A DNA stretch of 64,000 bases from Planctomycetota bacterium (lineage in GTDB: Bacteria > Planctomycetota > UBA1135 > GCA-002686595). The stretch is from the NCBI GenBank assembly GCA_016779205.1, contig JADHOC010000017.1:1-64000 (forward strand). Reading direction: 5' to 3'. Below are positions 1-10,932 of this stretch, one piece after another. A program made the position numbers and the translations under genes. Every line of letters begins with the position of its first letter. Position 1 is the stretch's first letter. A model generated the notes under the pieces. It saw nothing but the letters and a program-made list of their open reading frames with translations, did not search any database and was not told the DNA's origin.

Positions 1-99
1 GAATCGAAGCCCCACCGAGGCCTGAGTTCGGCCGCATCTCTCGAGGTGCCTAGCGGGGGTCGCTTCGTACCGGCGACCTCACCCGCCGTCCCGGGCACG

Positions 100-135
100 A
101 AAAAAGAGGACCCAGCCGGGAAGGGCCGAGTCCTC
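100..135 (-). terminator. Rho-independent terminator after tRNA-fMet
   Basis: Read on the minus strand, GAGGACTCGGCC (135-124) pairs over 12 positions, with two G-T wobbles, with GGCTGGGTCCTC (117-106). The loop is six bases and six T residues follow (105-100). It lies nine bases beyond the 3' end of the tRNA, so it should end that transcript. Confidence 0.85.
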
Positions 136-144
136 TCTTAGAAG

Positions 145-221
<77 letters not shown>

Positions 222-257
222 ACGCGTGCAGGAAGAATAGCGGTCCGGGAGGTGAGG

Positions 258-3212
258 TCAAGCTCCGTCCCCGGAACCCGAGCTCTGTTCCGTTTCCCGG
301 TCGGGCGGCCCCGGCTGCGGAGCCTCAGCGGGCGCCTCGGCCCCTTCCCGAGCTCCCCCATCGCCCATGGAGCGAGTGGTGGCGAGGTCCGCCTTGACCT
401 TCGCGAAGGCCTCCGCATCGGCGGAGGCGAGGGACGAGCGCCACGCCGCCACCGCCGCGGCCTGACTGCTCATCCGCTCGTCGAGGAAGGTGACGGTCTC
501 AGCCCGCGCCTCCTCGTCCGCGCCCACCTGAACGAGCCGCAGCAGGGCGTCGAGGTCCGCCAGCTGGACGGCGGGGAGCTCGCCGGACCATCCCTCCTGC
601 CCGATGAGGCCCAGGAGCCCGCGCGCGGCGAGGTCCGCGCGGGCCTGAACCGTCGGCAGGAACTCCGGGGCGCCCGGCCCCTCGACGCCGTTCGGCGCCG
701 AGGCCGCGTCGATGGCCTCCAGGGTCTGGACCACCAGCAGGCGCACCGCGCGTCCCGAACGCCCAGCCACCTCCGCGTCCGCCCCCTCGAAGAGGGACTC
801 GGTCCGGACGAGCGCGGCCTCGTTCCGCCCCATGCGGCGCAGCAATTCGATGCCCTCGAGCCCGAGGTCCACGGGGTTCCACCCCAGCCGGTCCACCGGC
901 TCGGAGGCGGCCATGGCCGAGTCGAGCTCGCCGAGCGCCCGCTCGGCCCTGCGAGCCCGCTCCGCGGCGATCACGTCCCCGTCGACCCCCGCCGGGGCCG
1001 AAGGGCCCTCCCGGAGTTCCGCGGCGAGGTCATCGGCCTCGAGCAGCGCGCGGGCCAAGGAGACCAGGGCGACGTCCGCCCCGTCCTCGGCCCCCTCATC
1101 CCCGCGGAGCCTCGCCACATGGAGGGTGCGCAAGTTCGCCCGGTCCTCCGGCTTCAGCTGGCCGAGCGCAAGCACGGGGTACGCCCTGCGGAGGTCCACC
1201 GCCGCGGCGACCACCCAGCGACTGTCCTTCACCGGCAGCCCGGAGACCTGTGCAGCGTCGAGCCCGAGCACCAGCTGAATCCCTGCGCGCAGGCGAGCCA
1301 CGCGGGTGGGATCGAGGGCCGAGGGGGCCCCGAGCGGACCGGCGACGCGCCGCGCCAGCCGGAGCAGGGGCGACGGGTCGGCCGGATCGTGAATGGCCAG
1401 CGCGGTCTCGCAGAGCGCCCTCGCGAGCCGAGGATCCGGACCGATCACCTCCTCCGCGAGCCCCTCGCGTCCGAGCAGGAGCTCGAGCGTCTCGACGGTC
1501 CCGATGCGCGCCAGCAGCGACAGGAGCTGGAGACGGAGCTCCTCCGAGGGCTCGGCCTGGAGGCGCAGCACGGTCCAGCGCGCCGAGGTCTCCCGGGCCT
1601 CGTGGGCCAGGAGCGGTGCGAACTCGTCGGAGAGCAGCAGCTCGAGGGAGAGCCGCCGGCGGTCGAAGTCGGGTTCGGCCACGAACTCGAAGAGCCGATC
1701 GAGCACCGTCTCGGCCGCCTCGCTCCCCGGCGAGAGGCTGCCCGCCACCACCTTGAGCGCCCCGAGGAGCTCGTAGCCGAGCGCCTCCCGCGCCTCGGGA
1801 GACTGCATGAGGTTGACCAGCTGCAGGGCGTCCCGAGCGGCGGACGAGAGGGTCAGGGAGCTCGCGGCCGCCCGACGGACGCCAAGCGGCAGCCCCTGGT
1901 CCACCACCAGCGCCCGGAGGTCCCGCATGAGGAGCCGGACGCCCGTCTGTCGATCACGGACGTTGGAGACGCCGCTGGCCACGTCGCGCATGGCGAGCAC
2001 GGCGCCCTGCAAGGCGTCGGGGTCGATGGGTCGCGATCGCCGGGCCTCCAGCGCGCCGCGGAAGATGCGGACCGCAGTCTCCAGCGCGGCCAGGCGCTCC
2101 GCGTCCCCGCCTTCACCCGAGGGGTACTGCAGCCGGCGAAGAGCCCCGAGGGAGACCCACGCGAAGTCCGGGCCCGCCCAGAGCGACGCGTCCGCCACCG
2201 ACAGCACCGTGTCCCTCGTGCTGCGCGCGGCGGGGCTCTCCGCATCGGCGCCCTGCGCGAGGTCGATCAGCACGCCGAGGCGCGCGTGGAGCTCGCCGGG
2301 GTCGGCCACCTCGCCGAGCCCATCCACGAGCAGTCGCCGGGCATCCTCTGGGTCCAGAGCGCCGCCCGCCACCGCACGCCCGAGGGTGCGCGCGGCCCGC
2401 GCCGCCATCTCCGGGTCGACCCAGTCCAGGGGCGCCTTGTCGAAGCGATCGGGCGCCAGCTCGAGCAGCGCGAGGGCGCGCCCGTTGCCGGCCTCCAGCG
2501 CCGCGCGAAGCTCGTCTCGGCCCGTGGACTCGGGGCTCCTCCCCTCCAGCTGGGGCCAGCGGGCCTCGAAGGCCGCGAGGGTGTCGAAGGACCGGGCGTA
2601 GAGCCGGAAGAGCGCCGTCTGCGCGCCCTTGCGGACCTCCGCCGAGGCTCCCTCGTCCAGAAGCCGGGCGACCGCGGGGGCGTGGGCGATCAGCTCGAGG
2701 TCGGCCACCACGAAGGAGGCGGCGATCTCGAGCTCGGGAATCGACGGAGCTCCCGCCCCTCCCGAGGACAGCGCGAACGCGAGGCAGGCGTCCACGTGCT
2801 CCCGGCCGGGGCCCGACTCGCGCTCTCGAACGAGCCAGGCGAGGGCCTCCTTGGCCCTCGCGCTGCGCTGCGCCCGGCGGGCGGCCGCCAGACCCGGCGG
2901 GACGGGCCGCCCCGCACGGAGGATGACCGCGAGGGTGAGGTCCTCGGGGACGCTCGCCCGATAGGCGTTCGCCGCCCGGTCCAGGGCCTCCGCGTCCAGG
3001 TTCAGGAGCGCCGCTGAGATCTCGGTGATGCGCCGGATGCGCCGCAGGTCGAGCGCCCCGGCGGCGAGGCCACGCCCGGCTTCCACCGACGCAGCGGGCC
3101 GACCGGAGGGGTCCACGGGGACAGGGGCGCCCTCGGCGACGGTCGGCAGGAGCGGGCAACAAAGGGCGAGGAGCAGGGCTCTCGTTCGCGACTTTTGACT
3201 TCCAGCTACCAC
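258..3212 (-). CDS. Secreted alpha-helical repeat protein of unknown function
   Basis: 984 residues from the chosen GTG start. The N-terminus has basic residues followed by RALLLALCCPLLP and an AEG-A region, a good signal peptide, so the protein is probably exported. The rest is built of Leu/Ala/Arg/Glu-rich helical segments resembling HEAT- or TPR-like repeats, without an enzymatic motif that I can recognise. The tail is a Pro/Glu/Gly/Ser-rich disordered segment. An in-frame upstream start at 3284 exists, but it would bury the signal peptide 24 residues further in. A TGC-TACATT extended -10 box ends just upstream of the GTG, so the mRNA may be leaderless. It lies 139 bp after aroK in the same direction. 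Function unknown. Confidence 0.8.
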   Translation of the reverse strand: MVAGSQKSRTRALLLALCCPLLPTVAEGAPVPVDPSGRPAASVEAGRGLAAGALDLRRIRRITEISAALLNLDAEALDRAANAYRASVPEDLTLAVILRAGRPVPPGLAAARRAQRSARAKEALAWLVRERESGPGREHVDACLAFALSSGGAGAPSIPELEIAASFVVADLELIAHAPAVARLLDEGASAEVRKGAQTALFRLYARSFDTLAAFEARWPQLEGRSPESTGRDELRAALEAGNGRALALLELAPDRFDKAPLDWVDPEMAARAARTLGRAVAGGALDPEDARRLLVDGLGEVADPGELHARLGVLIDLAQGADAESPAARSTRDTVLSVADASLWAGPDFAWVSLGALRRLQYPSGEGGDAERLAALETAVRIFRGALEARRSRPIDPDALQGAVLAMRDVASGVSNVRDRQTGVRLLMRDLRALVVDQGLPLGVRRAAASSLTLSSAARDALQLVNLMQSPEAREALGYELLGALKVVAGSLSPGSEAAETVLDRLFEFVAEPDFDRRRLSLELLLSDEFAPLLAHEARETSARWTVLRLQAEPSEELRLQLLSLLARIGTVETLELLLGREGLAEEVIGPDPRLARALCETALAIHDPADPSPLLRLARRVAGPLGAPSALDPTRVARLRAGIQLVLGLDAAQVSGLPVKDSRWVVAAAVDLRRAYPVLALGQLKPEDRANLRTLHVARLRGDEGAEDGADVALVSLARALLEADDLAAELREGPSAPAGVDGDVIAAERARRAERALGELDSAMAASEPVDRLGWNPVDLGLEGIELLRRMGRNEAALVRTESLFEGADAEVAGRSGRAVRLLVVQTLEAIDAASAPNGVEGPGAPEFLPTVQARADLAARGLLGLIGQEGWSGELPAVQLADLDALLRLVQVGADEEARAETVTFLDERMSSQAAAVAAWRSSLASADAEAFAKVKADLATTRSMGDGGAREGAEAPAEAPQPGPPDRETEQSSGSGDGA

Positions 3213-3220
3213 CGAAGGTG

Positions 3221-3229
3221 AATGTAGCA
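3221..3229 (-). promoter_or_regulatory. Candidate extended -10 promoter for the secreted helical protein
   Basis: On the minus strand TGCTACATT matches an extended -10 (TGn plus TACATT, five of six to TATAAT). No -35 hexamer is visible. Transcription starting about seven bases downstream would begin within a few bases of the GTG at 3212, i.e. a leaderless message. Confidence 0.35.
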
Positions 3230-3351
3230 CCGCTGGCCCCCGATCCCAGGGGCGCGTGCTCTCTCCGGTGGTCTTATCGAGCACCGCCTGGCTTCATCTT
3301 GCGCGGATCCGGCCACTCGCGCGGGGAACCGAGGGCAGGTCCCCCGGCGGT

Positions 3352-3891
3352 TCAACCGCGCCAGATCCCGTCCAGCGCCGCCGCGAGGTCCCCTGGTGCC
3401 CGGTCGCCCACGTCGAGGACCACGTCGGCGGCGGCCTCGTACAGCGGACCCCGACGGCGATCCAACGAGATGAACTCATCTTCATCTCCGGGCGTGATCC
3501 TCGGCCTCGCGGAGGTCGGGTCGTCCCCCATCCGCTGGCGCAGGACCCCCAGGGGCGCCCGCAGCCAGACCACGAAGGCGTCCTGCCGGAGCCGCTCCAC
3601 CGAGCCCGCCGACTCCACCGCCCCCCCGCCCGTGGCGAGGACCGTCCGGTCCCCCGCGGTCTCGAGGACCCTCGCCAGCGCCGCCGATTCCAGCTCCCTG
3701 AAGCGGTCCAGCCCGAGCTCCTCGATGACCTCTCCCGCCGACCCGAGCCCCGCCCGTGAGGCGACCTCCTCGTCCAGGTCCCGGAACGCCGCCCCGCTGA
3801 GCTCCGCCAGCGCCCGCCCCACCGTGGTCTTGCCCGAGCACCGCAGCCCCACGAGGGCGAGGACCCTCCGCCCGTTCCCCGCCCCGCTCAC
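3352..3891 (-). CDS. aroK: Shikimate kinase
   Basis: 179 residues, normal for AroK. It phosphorylates shikimate at the 3-hydroxyl with ATP in the pathway to chorismate, in the cytosol. The Walker A loop GLRCSGKTT is at residues 15-23, the shikimate-binding D-x-D at 38-40, an arginine in LDRFRELE near 65, GGG at 88-90, and the lid/adenine region RRRGPLYEAA near 146. The start is GTG at 3891, which overlaps the TGA of aroDE (GTGA). The reading frame stays open upstream, but that stretch runs through aroDE in another frame. It directly follows the enzymes that make shikimate, so product and substrate enzymes are translationally coupled. Confidence 0.95.
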   Translation of the reverse strand: MSGAGNGRRVLALVGLRCSGKTTVGRALAELSGAAFRDLDEEVASRAGLGSAGEVIEELGLDRFRELESAALARVLETAGDRTVLATGGGAVESAGSVERLRQDAFVVWLRAPLGVLRQRMGDDPTSARPRITPGDEDEFISLDRRRGPLYEAAADVVLDVGDRAPGDLAAALDGIWRG

Positions 3892-5429
3892 GGGCGCCGC
3901 TCCCCGAGCCAGTCGTCCAGCGCCCGCCCCATGGCCGCCATCGCGGCCGAGGAAGTCCGCTCGGGGGGGCCGGCCGGTCCGAAGCGGGCGTGGTACCCGC
4001 GGCGGAAGATCACGAGGTGCTGGAGCCACGCCTGGCGGAGGAACCACTCGGTGCCCTCCACGGCCTTCGCCCCCGCCGACCGGGCCCGCCGCAGGAGCTC
4101 CGTCTCCCGGGGGCGGTAGACCGCGTCGAGGACCGTGACCCCCGGCGCGAGCAGCGTGTCCGGGACGGGGGCGTGGCCCCGCCCCTCGGCCCCCAGCGGG
4201 GTGGCGTGCACCATGACCGTCGGGTGGACGTCGCCCAGGTCCTCGAGCGTCACCGCCCGATCCGGACCGAGGTCACGAGCGGCCTCCAGCCGACGGGCCG
4301 CCACCACGACCGTCGCCCCCGCCTCGCGGAGCGCGTGGACCGCCGCCCGCGCTGCCCCTCCGGCGCCGATCACCAGAGCCGTCGCCCCCGCGAGCTGCGC
4401 GCCGGCGGCCTCGAGCGCGAGGCGGATGGCGGGGGCGTCCGAGTTCGACCCCCGGCCCGCGCCTGCGCCCTCCACCTCGATCGTGTTCAGGGCGCCGATG
4501 GCGTCGGCCGCAGGGGAGGACTCCCCCACGAGCCCCATGGCGCCGACCTTGTAGGGCGCCGTGACGGAGAGCCCGACGAGCCGGGGAGCGAGCCCGAGGA
4601 CCTCCCCGGGCGATGCGAGGGTCGGCGCGAGCACGCCGTCGACGCCCGTCGCACGGAGGGCGGCGCCGTGGACCACGGGCCCTGCGGAGTGGCCGATGGG
4701 GTCGCCGCAGACCAGCGCCACCTCCGTCGCCTCAGAGGGGGCTCGACCGGGCCACACGGTGCGCACGTGACCGGCGGCGAGCTGGCCGGGGGCGGCGATC
4801 GGCAGGTCCTCTCCCCCCACCGCCGCGGGTGCGGCGAACGTCAGCGCGCCGCCGAAGGCGGGGGCCAGGAGCCGGGTGAAGGAGCCGGCGGCCCCCGTGG
4901 AGATCGCCACCGTCGTCCCCGCTTCACGCCGCCCGAGCCAGCGGAGGAGCTCGATCCCCTGGGCCGCGGTCTCGGCGGGGGGGGCCAGCTTGATCAGGTC
5001 ACGACCGGGCACCGCGAGGCCCTCGAGCTCCGCGGCGAGCGCGTCGAGCTCCGACGCCGTGGCGGCCGCGCGATGGGTCGAGAGGATCCGTCCCACCCCG
5101 AGGTCTCCGATCTCCCGGGCGAAGCGCTCGTCGACGTCGACCCGGACCGCTCCGGCCGACACCGCCGCCCGCAGCAGCTCGCGCCTGGCGTGGACGTCCC
5201 CCGTGAACCCGCCGAAGCCCTCGTCCCCGTGGAGCGCAGCGAACACCGGTCGCCCCGCCCGGTTCACCAGCGAGCGCAGTCCTCCCGGGTCTCGCTCGAC
5301 CTCATGGGCGAGGTGATCGAGCCGAAGCTCGACCGCGTCCGCGTCCGCGTGAGCCCCGCCCTCGAGCGCCCGCCCCAGGGACTCGAAGGTCCTCGGTAGA
5401 AGCGAGACCACCAGGGGGCCGGGGTTCAC
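3888..5429 (-). CDS. aroDE: Bifunctional 3-dehydroquinate dehydratase / shikimate dehydrogenase
   Basis: 513 residues with two enzymes fused. The N-terminal half (about 1-225) is a type I dehydroquinase: VELRLDHL near 33, a catalytic His in ILSTHR (119) and the Schiff-base lysine in LIKLAPP (147). The usual FTxR arginine is not obvious; AALHGDEGFGG stands there. The C-terminal half (about 235-513) is NADP shikimate dehydrogenase: CGDPIGHS at 241-248, VTAPYK with catalytic Lys294, ALNT at 313-316, NSD with Asp331 and the nucleotide loop GAGGAA at 355-360. Together they convert 3-dehydroquinate to shikimate. The GTG start at 5429 overlaps the upstream TGA, and the gene ends in a GTGA overlap with aroK. 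Such fusions are known in plants and in some bacteria, including planctomycetes. Confidence 0.95.
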   Translation of the reverse strand: MNPGPLVVSLLPRTFESLGRALEGGAHADADAVELRLDHLAHEVERDPGGLRSLVNRAGRPVFAALHGDEGFGGFTGDVHARRELLRAAVSAGAVRVDVDERFAREIGDLGVGRILSTHRAAATASELDALAAELEGLAVPGRDLIKLAPPAETAAQGIELLRWLGRREAGTTVAISTGAAGSFTRLLAPAFGGALTFAAPAAVGGEDLPIAAPGQLAAGHVRTVWPGRAPSEATEVALVCGDPIGHSAGPVVHGAALRATGVDGVLAPTLASPGEVLGLAPRLVGLSVTAPYKVGAMGLVGESSPAADAIGALNTIEVEGAGAGRGSNSDAPAIRLALEAAGAQLAGATALVIGAGGAARAAVHALREAGATVVVAARRLEAARDLGPDRAVTLEDLGDVHPTVMVHATPLGAEGRGHAPVPDTLLAPGVTVLDAVYRPRETELLRRARSAGAKAVEGTEWFLRQAWLQHLVIFRRGYHARFGPAGPPERTSSAAMAAMGRALDDWLGERRP

Positions 5430-6289
5430 GCGCCTCCCCCTTCCGGTCGCCCTCGGTCGACCATGTCCAGGGCAGCACGGCGGACCGCGGCGTGGAGCGC
5501 CTCCACGGAGAGGCCACCGAGGACCCGGTCGTGCAGCTCGAGGGTGGCCGCGTCCCCCCGCGCCACCGGGCCGGTGAGCACGTCCCGACCGGGACCGTCG
5601 CTGGCGTTCACCGCCGCGGTCATGGCCAGGCGCCCGAAGGCCTCCCGGAACGCGGCCCGCTGGCTGTCGTCCGCGGCGAGGGTCTCGGCCGCCCGGTCCA
5701 CGAGGGACACCGTGCCCGTGGCCACCATCGTGGCGAGGGCGTGGTAGCGGGCCTTGGTCTGCTCCGAGGAGTCCGGGAGCCCGATGGGCTCTCCACCGAG
5801 CCGTTCCACCAGCTCCCGCGCCCGACGCGCGGCCACCTCGCCGGTGGTCTCGATGACGAAGGGCGCGTGGGTGAAGAAGCCGGGGACCGCGGCCGGCGGC
5901 ACGGCCACGAGCGGGTGGATCGACCCCACCTCGACCCCCGGGACCTCCAGCAGCGGCGCGAGGGAGCGCGCGCCCGTCGTCGCGCCGCTGGTGTGCAGCA
6001 CGCAAGTGACCGAGCCCTCCGCCCGCGGCGCCGCGCCGAGCTCCCTCGCGAGGGCCCCGGCGACCCCGTGAATCGAGTCGTCGCTCACGGCGATGACAAT
6101 CAGCCCGCGCGCCGCGACGCCCGCGAGGTCAGGATCGCTGGAGACCGTGGGTCCCTGGGGCGAGAGCTTCAGTCGTTCCGGACGGCGAGCGTGGAGTGAC
6201 AGCTCGAGGTCCGCCCCCAGGCTCGAGGCCAGGGCCGCCGCGACCCGGCCGCCTCCGATGATGCCGAGCTCGTGGATGGGTTCAGCCAA
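5426..6289 (-). CDS. Rossmann-fold DUF2520 oxidoreductase-like protein
   Basis: 287 residues. An N-terminal dinucleotide-binding fold starts with LGIIGGGRVAAALASSLG (8-25) and is followed by LHTSGATTGA and GSIHPLVAV motifs. The C-terminal helical half has the KARYHALATMVA and GP-(V)-ARGD features of the DUF2520 family, which resembles 6-phosphogluconate/ProC-type dehydrogenases. The activity of the family is not established as far as I know. It sits between ispE (8-base overlap, TTG start at 6289) and aroDE (GTGA overlap). In several actinobacteria, as I recall, the same family sits beside panC and folK, also close here. A pantothenate or folate role is therefore a reasonable guess, not shown. 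Confidence 0.85.
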   Translation of the reverse strand: MAEPIHELGIIGGGRVAAALASSLGADLELSLHARRPERLKLSPQGPTVSSDPDLAGVAARGLIVIAVSDDSIHGVAGALARELGAAPRAEGSVTCVLHTSGATTGARSLAPLLEVPGVEVGSIHPLVAVPPAAVPGFFTHAPFVIETTGEVAARRARELVERLGGEPIGLPDSSEQTKARYHALATMVATGTVSLVDRAAETLAADDSQRAAFREAFGRLAMTAAVNASDGPGRDVLTGPVARGDAATLELHDRVLGGLSVEALHAAVRRAALDMVDRGRPEGGGA

Positions 6290-7220
6290 GGTCGACCCCC
6301 GGCACCGTGGTGAGCGCGGAGCCCGCGGGGCGGGTCACGAGGGAGAGCCGGATCCCGAGCCCCTGCGCGGCGGCGCTGGCCTCGATCCGCCCGAGGGTCT
6401 CCCGCGCCGACGGCTCATCATCGAAGAGCCCGAAGAAGCTCGAGCCGCTGCCCGCGAGGCGGAAGTGCGCCGCAGACTCGGCCTCGAGGAGCGCGAACCA
6501 GGGCTGGAGCTCCGGCACCGCCGCAGAGGCGGCCGGCTCGAGGTCGTTGGCGAGCGCCTCCCTCGCCTCCAGGGCGGAGAGCCCGAAGAGCTCGCGCGCG
6601 CCGGACTCTGCCCGCACGCGCCAGCCCGGCGTGGGCGCCGCGGGCCCGGCGGCGAGGGCGCCGTAGACCGCGGGTGTGGAGCACTCCACTTCGGGCGTGA
6701 GCAGCGCGACCCACCAGCCGCGGGGCCCCTCCAGGGGGGTGATCTCCTCGCCCCTCCCAAGGGCCAGCGCGGCGCCCGTTCTCCGTGCCGCCTGGAAGAA
6801 GGCGCAGTCCGAGCCGAGGGCCCCGAGCCGGCCGCCGAGGCATCCGTCTTCCTCCCCGAGCTCCACCACCGCGGCGCGCGCGGCGGCCGCGGCGTCGGAG
6901 CTCCCGCCCCCCAGCCCGGCGCGGCTCGGGATGTTCTTGATGACCTGAACGGAGAGCCCCTCCGCGGATCCTGCGGCGTCGCGTCCGAGCAGGGCGCCAC
7001 GGACGGCGAGGTTGCTCCCGTCGGTGGGGATGTCAGGCGAGGCCAGCTCCCCGCGCACCGTCGCCTCGACCCCGGCGCCGTCGGAGAGGGAGACGGACAC
7101 CACGTCCCCGAGCTCGAGGGCGAGCATGGTGGTGACGAGCTCGTGGAAGCCGTCCTCCCGGCGACCCAGCACCCGCAGGGTCGGGTTGATCTTGGCGTTC
7201 GCAAGCAGGGTGATGGTCAC
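6282..7220 (-). CDS. ispE: 4-diphosphocytidyl-2-C-methyl-D-erythritol kinase
   Basis: 312 residues, a GHMP-family kinase of the MEP isoprenoid pathway that phosphorylates CDP-methylerythritol at position 2. ANAKINPTL (catalytic-region Lys10) is at the N-terminus, the ATP loop GLGGGSSDAAA at 102-112, and GSDCAFF carrying the catalytic Asp138 follows. The late glycine motif AGSGSSFFGLF is near the C-terminus. The start is GTG at 7220 overlapping the TGA of folK-panC (GTGA); longer in-frame starts run inside panC and are rejected. It ends in an 8-base overlap with the DUF2520 gene. Confidence 0.95.
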   Translation of the reverse strand: MTITLLANAKINPTLRVLGRREDGFHELVTTMLALELGDVVSVSLSDGAGVEATVRGELASPDIPTDGSNLAVRGALLGRDAAGSAEGLSVQVIKNIPSRAGLGGGSSDAAAAARAAVVELGEEDGCLGGRLGALGSDCAFFQAARRTGAALALGRGEEITPLEGPRGWWVALLTPEVECSTPAVYGALAAGPAAPTPGWRVRAESGARELFGLSALEAREALANDLEPAASAAVPELQPWFALLEAESAAHFRLAGSGSSFFGLFDDEPSARETLGRIEASAAAQGLGIRLSLVTRPAGSALTTVPGVDLG

Positions 7221-8599
7221 CGCGCGTCCCCGTCGAACTCCATGTTGTCGATCAGCCGCACGCCGCCCACGTTGGCCGCGACGAGGCCGACGGCCCGCTC
7301 CAGTGCCCCCGTGGGTTGCCCCGGCGTCCAGCGCTGCGGGTCGCGCACCTCGGCGTACTCCAGGTCGACGCTCGGCTGCGAGGCCCCCTCGCGGAGTCGC
7401 TGCGAGAGGGAGCTGGCGTCCCGCTCCCCCGCCACCCAGGCGTCCCTGGCCGCGGAGAGCCCGCGGTGCAACGCACGCGCCGCCTCCCGGGCACCATCGT
7501 CGAGTAGCGCGTTGCGCGAGGACATGGCGATCCCCGTCGACTCCCGCACCGTGGGGCAGCGGACGATCTCCGGAGCGCCGCCCCGTCGATCGGCCACGTG
7601 CTGAACCACGAGGCACTGCTGGAAGTCCTTCGCGCCGAAGTAGGCACGCGTCGGCTCCACCACATCGAAGAGCCGGTCGACGATCGTCGCGACCCCGTCG
7701 AGGTGGCCCGGGCGGAACTCGCCCTCGAGCCCGGCGGCGCTTGGCCCGGGGGGGACGTAGGCCGCGGCGGGGAGCGCCCCGTCCACCAGCTCGCCGGGGA
7801 AGAAGCCCTCGAGGGTCCCGGTGAACACCATGGCGCAGCCAACGCCAGCGAGGAGCCTGGCGTCGCCCTCGAGGTCGCGGGGGTACTTCTCCAGGTCGGC
7901 GGGGTCGTTGAACTGGAGCGGGTTCACGAACACCGAGACGCAGGCGAGGTCGTTCTCCATGGCCGCCCGCCGGACGAGCTCGAGGTGTCCCTGGTGCAGC
8001 GCGCCCATGGTGGGCACGAAGCCGATGGTCGCGCCCGCCGCGCGCGCGGCCTCGCACCAGGCCCGCGCCTCGGCGGGAGATTCGAGGCGAGCCAGTCCGC
8101 CGCTCTCCTCGAGGAAGTCGAGCTGCTCCGCCACCGTGCGCCCCGACCGGGGCAGGCGCTGGGCCGGGGCGATCTCCTTGAGCGGTGCAAGGACGAAGGG
8201 CCGCTCCTCCATGCGGGGATGGGGCAGGTGAAGTTCGTCGCCGTGCTCCGCGAGGAAGGCCCCCTCCTCGTCCAGCGCGTAGAGCAGGTCGAGGTCGAGG
8301 ACGCGCGGTCCGCGGCGCTCCTCGTTCGCGCGGTCCCGCCCCAGGTGGGCCTCGATGCCGTGGAGCCGCTCGAGGAGGGCCCCGGGGGTAAGGGTGGTCT
8401 CCACGAGCACCGCCCCGTTCGTGTAGTCCGGCTGCTCCGCCGGCCCCCCCACCGCGTCGGTCCCGTGCCAGTGCGACCGCCGGAGGATCTGCACGTCGCC
8501 GTCCCGCTCCAGCAGGGAGAGGGCGCGCTTGAAGCTCCGCTCTGGCTCCCCGACGTTGGCGCCCAGGGCGATGGCCGCCGTGATTCTCGACCTCACCAT
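7217..8599 (-). CDS. folK-panC: HPPK / pantothenate synthetase fusion
   Basis: 460 residues with two complete enzymes. Residues about 5-165 are 2-amino-4-hydroxy-6-hydroxymethyldihydropteridine pyrophosphokinase (folate): ALGANVGEP near 11 and the HPPK signature RGPRVLDLDLL at 96-106. Residues about 170-455 are pantoate-beta-alanine ligase (pantothenate/CoA): PTMGALHQGH with the ATP-binding HxGH histidines (196-205), FVNPLQF at 224-230, YFGAKDFQQ and STGIAMSSRN. Both parts keep their active-site motifs. ATG start; 13 bases downstream of pssA; ends in GTGA with ispE. I do not know this fusion as a common arrangement. folK and panC are often near one another in other bacteria. Confidence 0.93.
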   Translation of the reverse strand: MVRSRITAAIALGANVGEPERSFKRALSLLERDGDVQILRRSHWHGTDAVGGPAEQPDYTNGAVLVETTLTPGALLERLHGIEAHLGRDRANEERRGPRVLDLDLLYALDEEGAFLAEHGDELHLPHPRMEERPFVLAPLKEIAPAQRLPRSGRTVAEQLDFLEESGGLARLESPAEARAWCEAARAAGATIGFVPTMGALHQGHLELVRRAAMENDLACVSVFVNPLQFNDPADLEKYPRDLEGDARLLAGVGCAMVFTGTLEGFFPGELVDGALPAAAYVPPGPSAAGLEGEFRPGHLDGVATIVDRLFDVVEPTRAYFGAKDFQQCLVVQHVADRRGGAPEIVRCPTVRESTGIAMSSRNALLDDGAREAARALHRGLSAARDAWVAGERDASSLSQRLREGASQPSVDLEYAEVRDPQRWTPGQPTGALERAVGLVAANVGGVRLIDNMEFDGDAR

Positions 8600-8612
8600 C
8601 TCGATCGCGCCG

Positions 8613-10816
<2,204 letters not shown>

Positions 10817-10872
10817 TCGGTCCGGTCTGAGCCCTTGACCCCCAAGGGGCCCCACCATGGCCTCGCAACACG

Positions 10873-10905
10873 GGCGGGCCTCCCCCTCGGGAGGCCCGCC
10901 TTGCT
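10873..10905 (+). terminator. Terminator after enolase
   Basis: A perfect 12-bp stem (10873-10884 with 10889-10900) with a four-base loop, then TTGCTGCTTG. The T tract is interrupted, but the stem is very GC-rich and lies in the expected place after eno. Confidence 0.75.
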
Positions 10906-10932
10906 GCTTGTAGACAGGGGCCGTCATGTCCC

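Noticed and set aside
1-99. Possible second tRNA or gene fragment at the left edge
   Set aside because: No cloverleaf, CCA end or motif could be drawn; the stretch is left unassigned.
252-3017. 921-codon plus-strand ORF opposite the first secreted protein
   Set aside because: Antisense shadow: Arg/Pro/Gly-rich composition with no domains, produced by high GC on the strand opposite a protein with a clear signal peptide and helical repeats.
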